Source: an uncultured bacterium (GTDB lineage: Bacteria; Verrucomicrobiota; Kiritimatiellia; PWTM01). Taken from it: a DNA stretch of 43,662 nt. Within the stretch, counting starts at the first letter, position 1. Each line of letters starts with the position of its first letter. The translations under genes and the position numbers were made by a program. The notes beneath the pieces were generated by a model. That model did not search any database. It was given only the letters and a program-made list of their open reading frames with translations, and was not told the DNA's origin. Location: NCBI GenBank assembly GCA_937139365.1, contig CAKZPT010000050.1, positions 1 to 43,662 of the forward strand. The letters run 5' to 3'. Of the stretch, positions 43,138-43,662 are shown piece after piece.

Positions 43138-43662
43138 CGCAAGTGGACTCCGGTCCCCGTCCAGGCCGCCCGTGGCTGGCCGCATTGGGTGCGGTCGTCG
43201 CGGCAGTGCTGATCCTGTCCCAGACGGTCGTCATTGTCCGCGAAGGGGAAGTGGTGGTGCCCACCACGTTCGGCCGAGTGGCCGGAGCGTCTTGGACGTC
43301 GCCTGGACCCCGGCTGCGGTGGCCGTGGCCGATCCAGGAAATCCACCGGTTCGACGCGAGGGCACAGACCTTCGAGAGCGGGATGGAACAGACGTTAACG
43401 CGCGACGGCCGGCCGGTGGTGATCTCGCTCTTCGCGGTGTGGCGCGTGGCCGACCCCATCCGGTTCCTCGAGCGCGTCGGCGGCCTCGCATCCGCGCGAC
43501 GGAACCTCAACGGCCTGCTGGCGCACGGCCGGAACACGGTGCTGGGCCGCCACGACTTCGAGGAGTTGCTGAACACCGATCCGGCGCGGTTGAAGCTGGC
43601 CGCCATCGAGTCGGAGATCGCGAACGCGACGGCCCGGGAGGCGATGGAACGGTACGGGATTG
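43134..43662 (+). CDS. hflC: HflC-like SPFH protein, N-terminal part (runs off the window)
   Basis: 176 codons are visible before the right edge. One membrane helix (LAALGAVVAAVLILSQTVV) is followed by an SPFH domain: VREGEVVVPTTFGRV, SPGPRLRWPWPIQEIHRFD, and FAVWRVADPIRFLERVGG. The order matches HflC, the partner of the HflK-like protein upstream. A GGGGAGG seven bases before the ATG supports the start, which overlaps the HflK-like stop. The C-terminal half is not in the window. Confidence 0.88.
   Translation, partial: MTQVDSGPRPGRPWLAALGAVVAAVLILSQTVVIVREGEVVVPTTFGRVAGASWTSPGPRLRWPWPIQEIHRFDARAQTFESGMEQTLTRDGRPVVISLFAVWRVADPIRFLERVGGLASARRNLNGLLAHGRNTVLGRHDFEELLNTDPARLKLAAIESEIANATAREAMERYGI

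Noticed and set aside
1-43662. CRISPR array, prophage, integrase or defence system
   Set aside because: No regularly spaced repeats, no Cas, integrase, toxin-antitoxin or restriction motifs were found in any frame.

Overview
The window is a GC-rich bacterial chromosome segment with dense, mostly operonic coding on both strands. The gene content points to the PVC superphylum, probably near Kiritimatiellota, Verrucomicrobiota or Lentisphaerota. It has a Minf_1886-type small protein, a DUF1844 protein, a secreted GH172 (DUF2961) enzyme, a Tat-type Gfo/Idh/MocA oxidoreductase, an N-sulfoglucosamine-type sulfatase and a large PD40/CXXCH protein of the hydrazine-synthase-alpha-like kind. The lineage call is an inference from gene families, not from a phylogenetic marker.

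Layout. 1-5.9 kb: a ribose/nucleoside scavenging operon (end of a LacI-type regulator, nucleoside hydrolase, ribokinase, ribose-type ABC transporter), closed by a decayed second nucleoside hydrolase. 5.9-11.5 kb: a polyprenyl-phosphate-type glycosyltransferase, a CPBP membrane protease, queG (opposite strand), an unknown secreted protein and mtaB. 11.5-16.3 kb (minus): trkH, trkA, an FHA-MoxR ATPase lacking its P-loop region, and a broken unidentified gene beside tRNA-Glu(CTC). 16.4-20.9 kb: a small lytic transglycosylase, then a minus operon of inositol monophosphatase, MFS transporter and mutL. 21.2-25.2 kb: a ThyX thymidylate synthase fused to a DEDDy 3'-5' exonuclease behind two tandem leader hairpins, facing a five-EF-hand secreted protein, a PAP2 phosphatase and an RlmI-like methyltransferase. 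25.3-27.8 kb: tRNA-His(GTG), HIT protein, Minf_1886, DUF1844, a hairpin-rich spacer, a lone receiver domain and a small basic protein. 27.9-31.9 kb: GH172 enzyme, a Gfo/Idh pseudogene and an RRM protein. 32.7-40.2 kb: a PD40/cytochrome-like pseudogene, a CCA/poly(A) nucleotidyltransferase, DsbD and a sulfatase pseudogene. 40.2-43.7 kb: an ABC-2 permease, a membrane-fused HflK-like protein and the start of HflC.

The main large-scale pattern is selective decay. Housekeeping genes (mutL, trk, rbs, tRNA modification, dsbD, cca) read intact. At least four catabolic or accessory genes carry several stops and frameshifts, often at short homopolymer runs, and two more (nucleoside hydrolase, FHA-MoxR) carry apparent in-frame internal deletions. 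This could be genuine genome streamlining or partly assembly error; read mapping would decide.

The most novel single gene is the ThyX-exonuclease fusion. It joins de novo dTMP synthesis and a 3'-5' exonuclease in one intact 516-residue frame with a proline-rich linker. No CRISPR array, integrase, intact transposase or defence island was seen.
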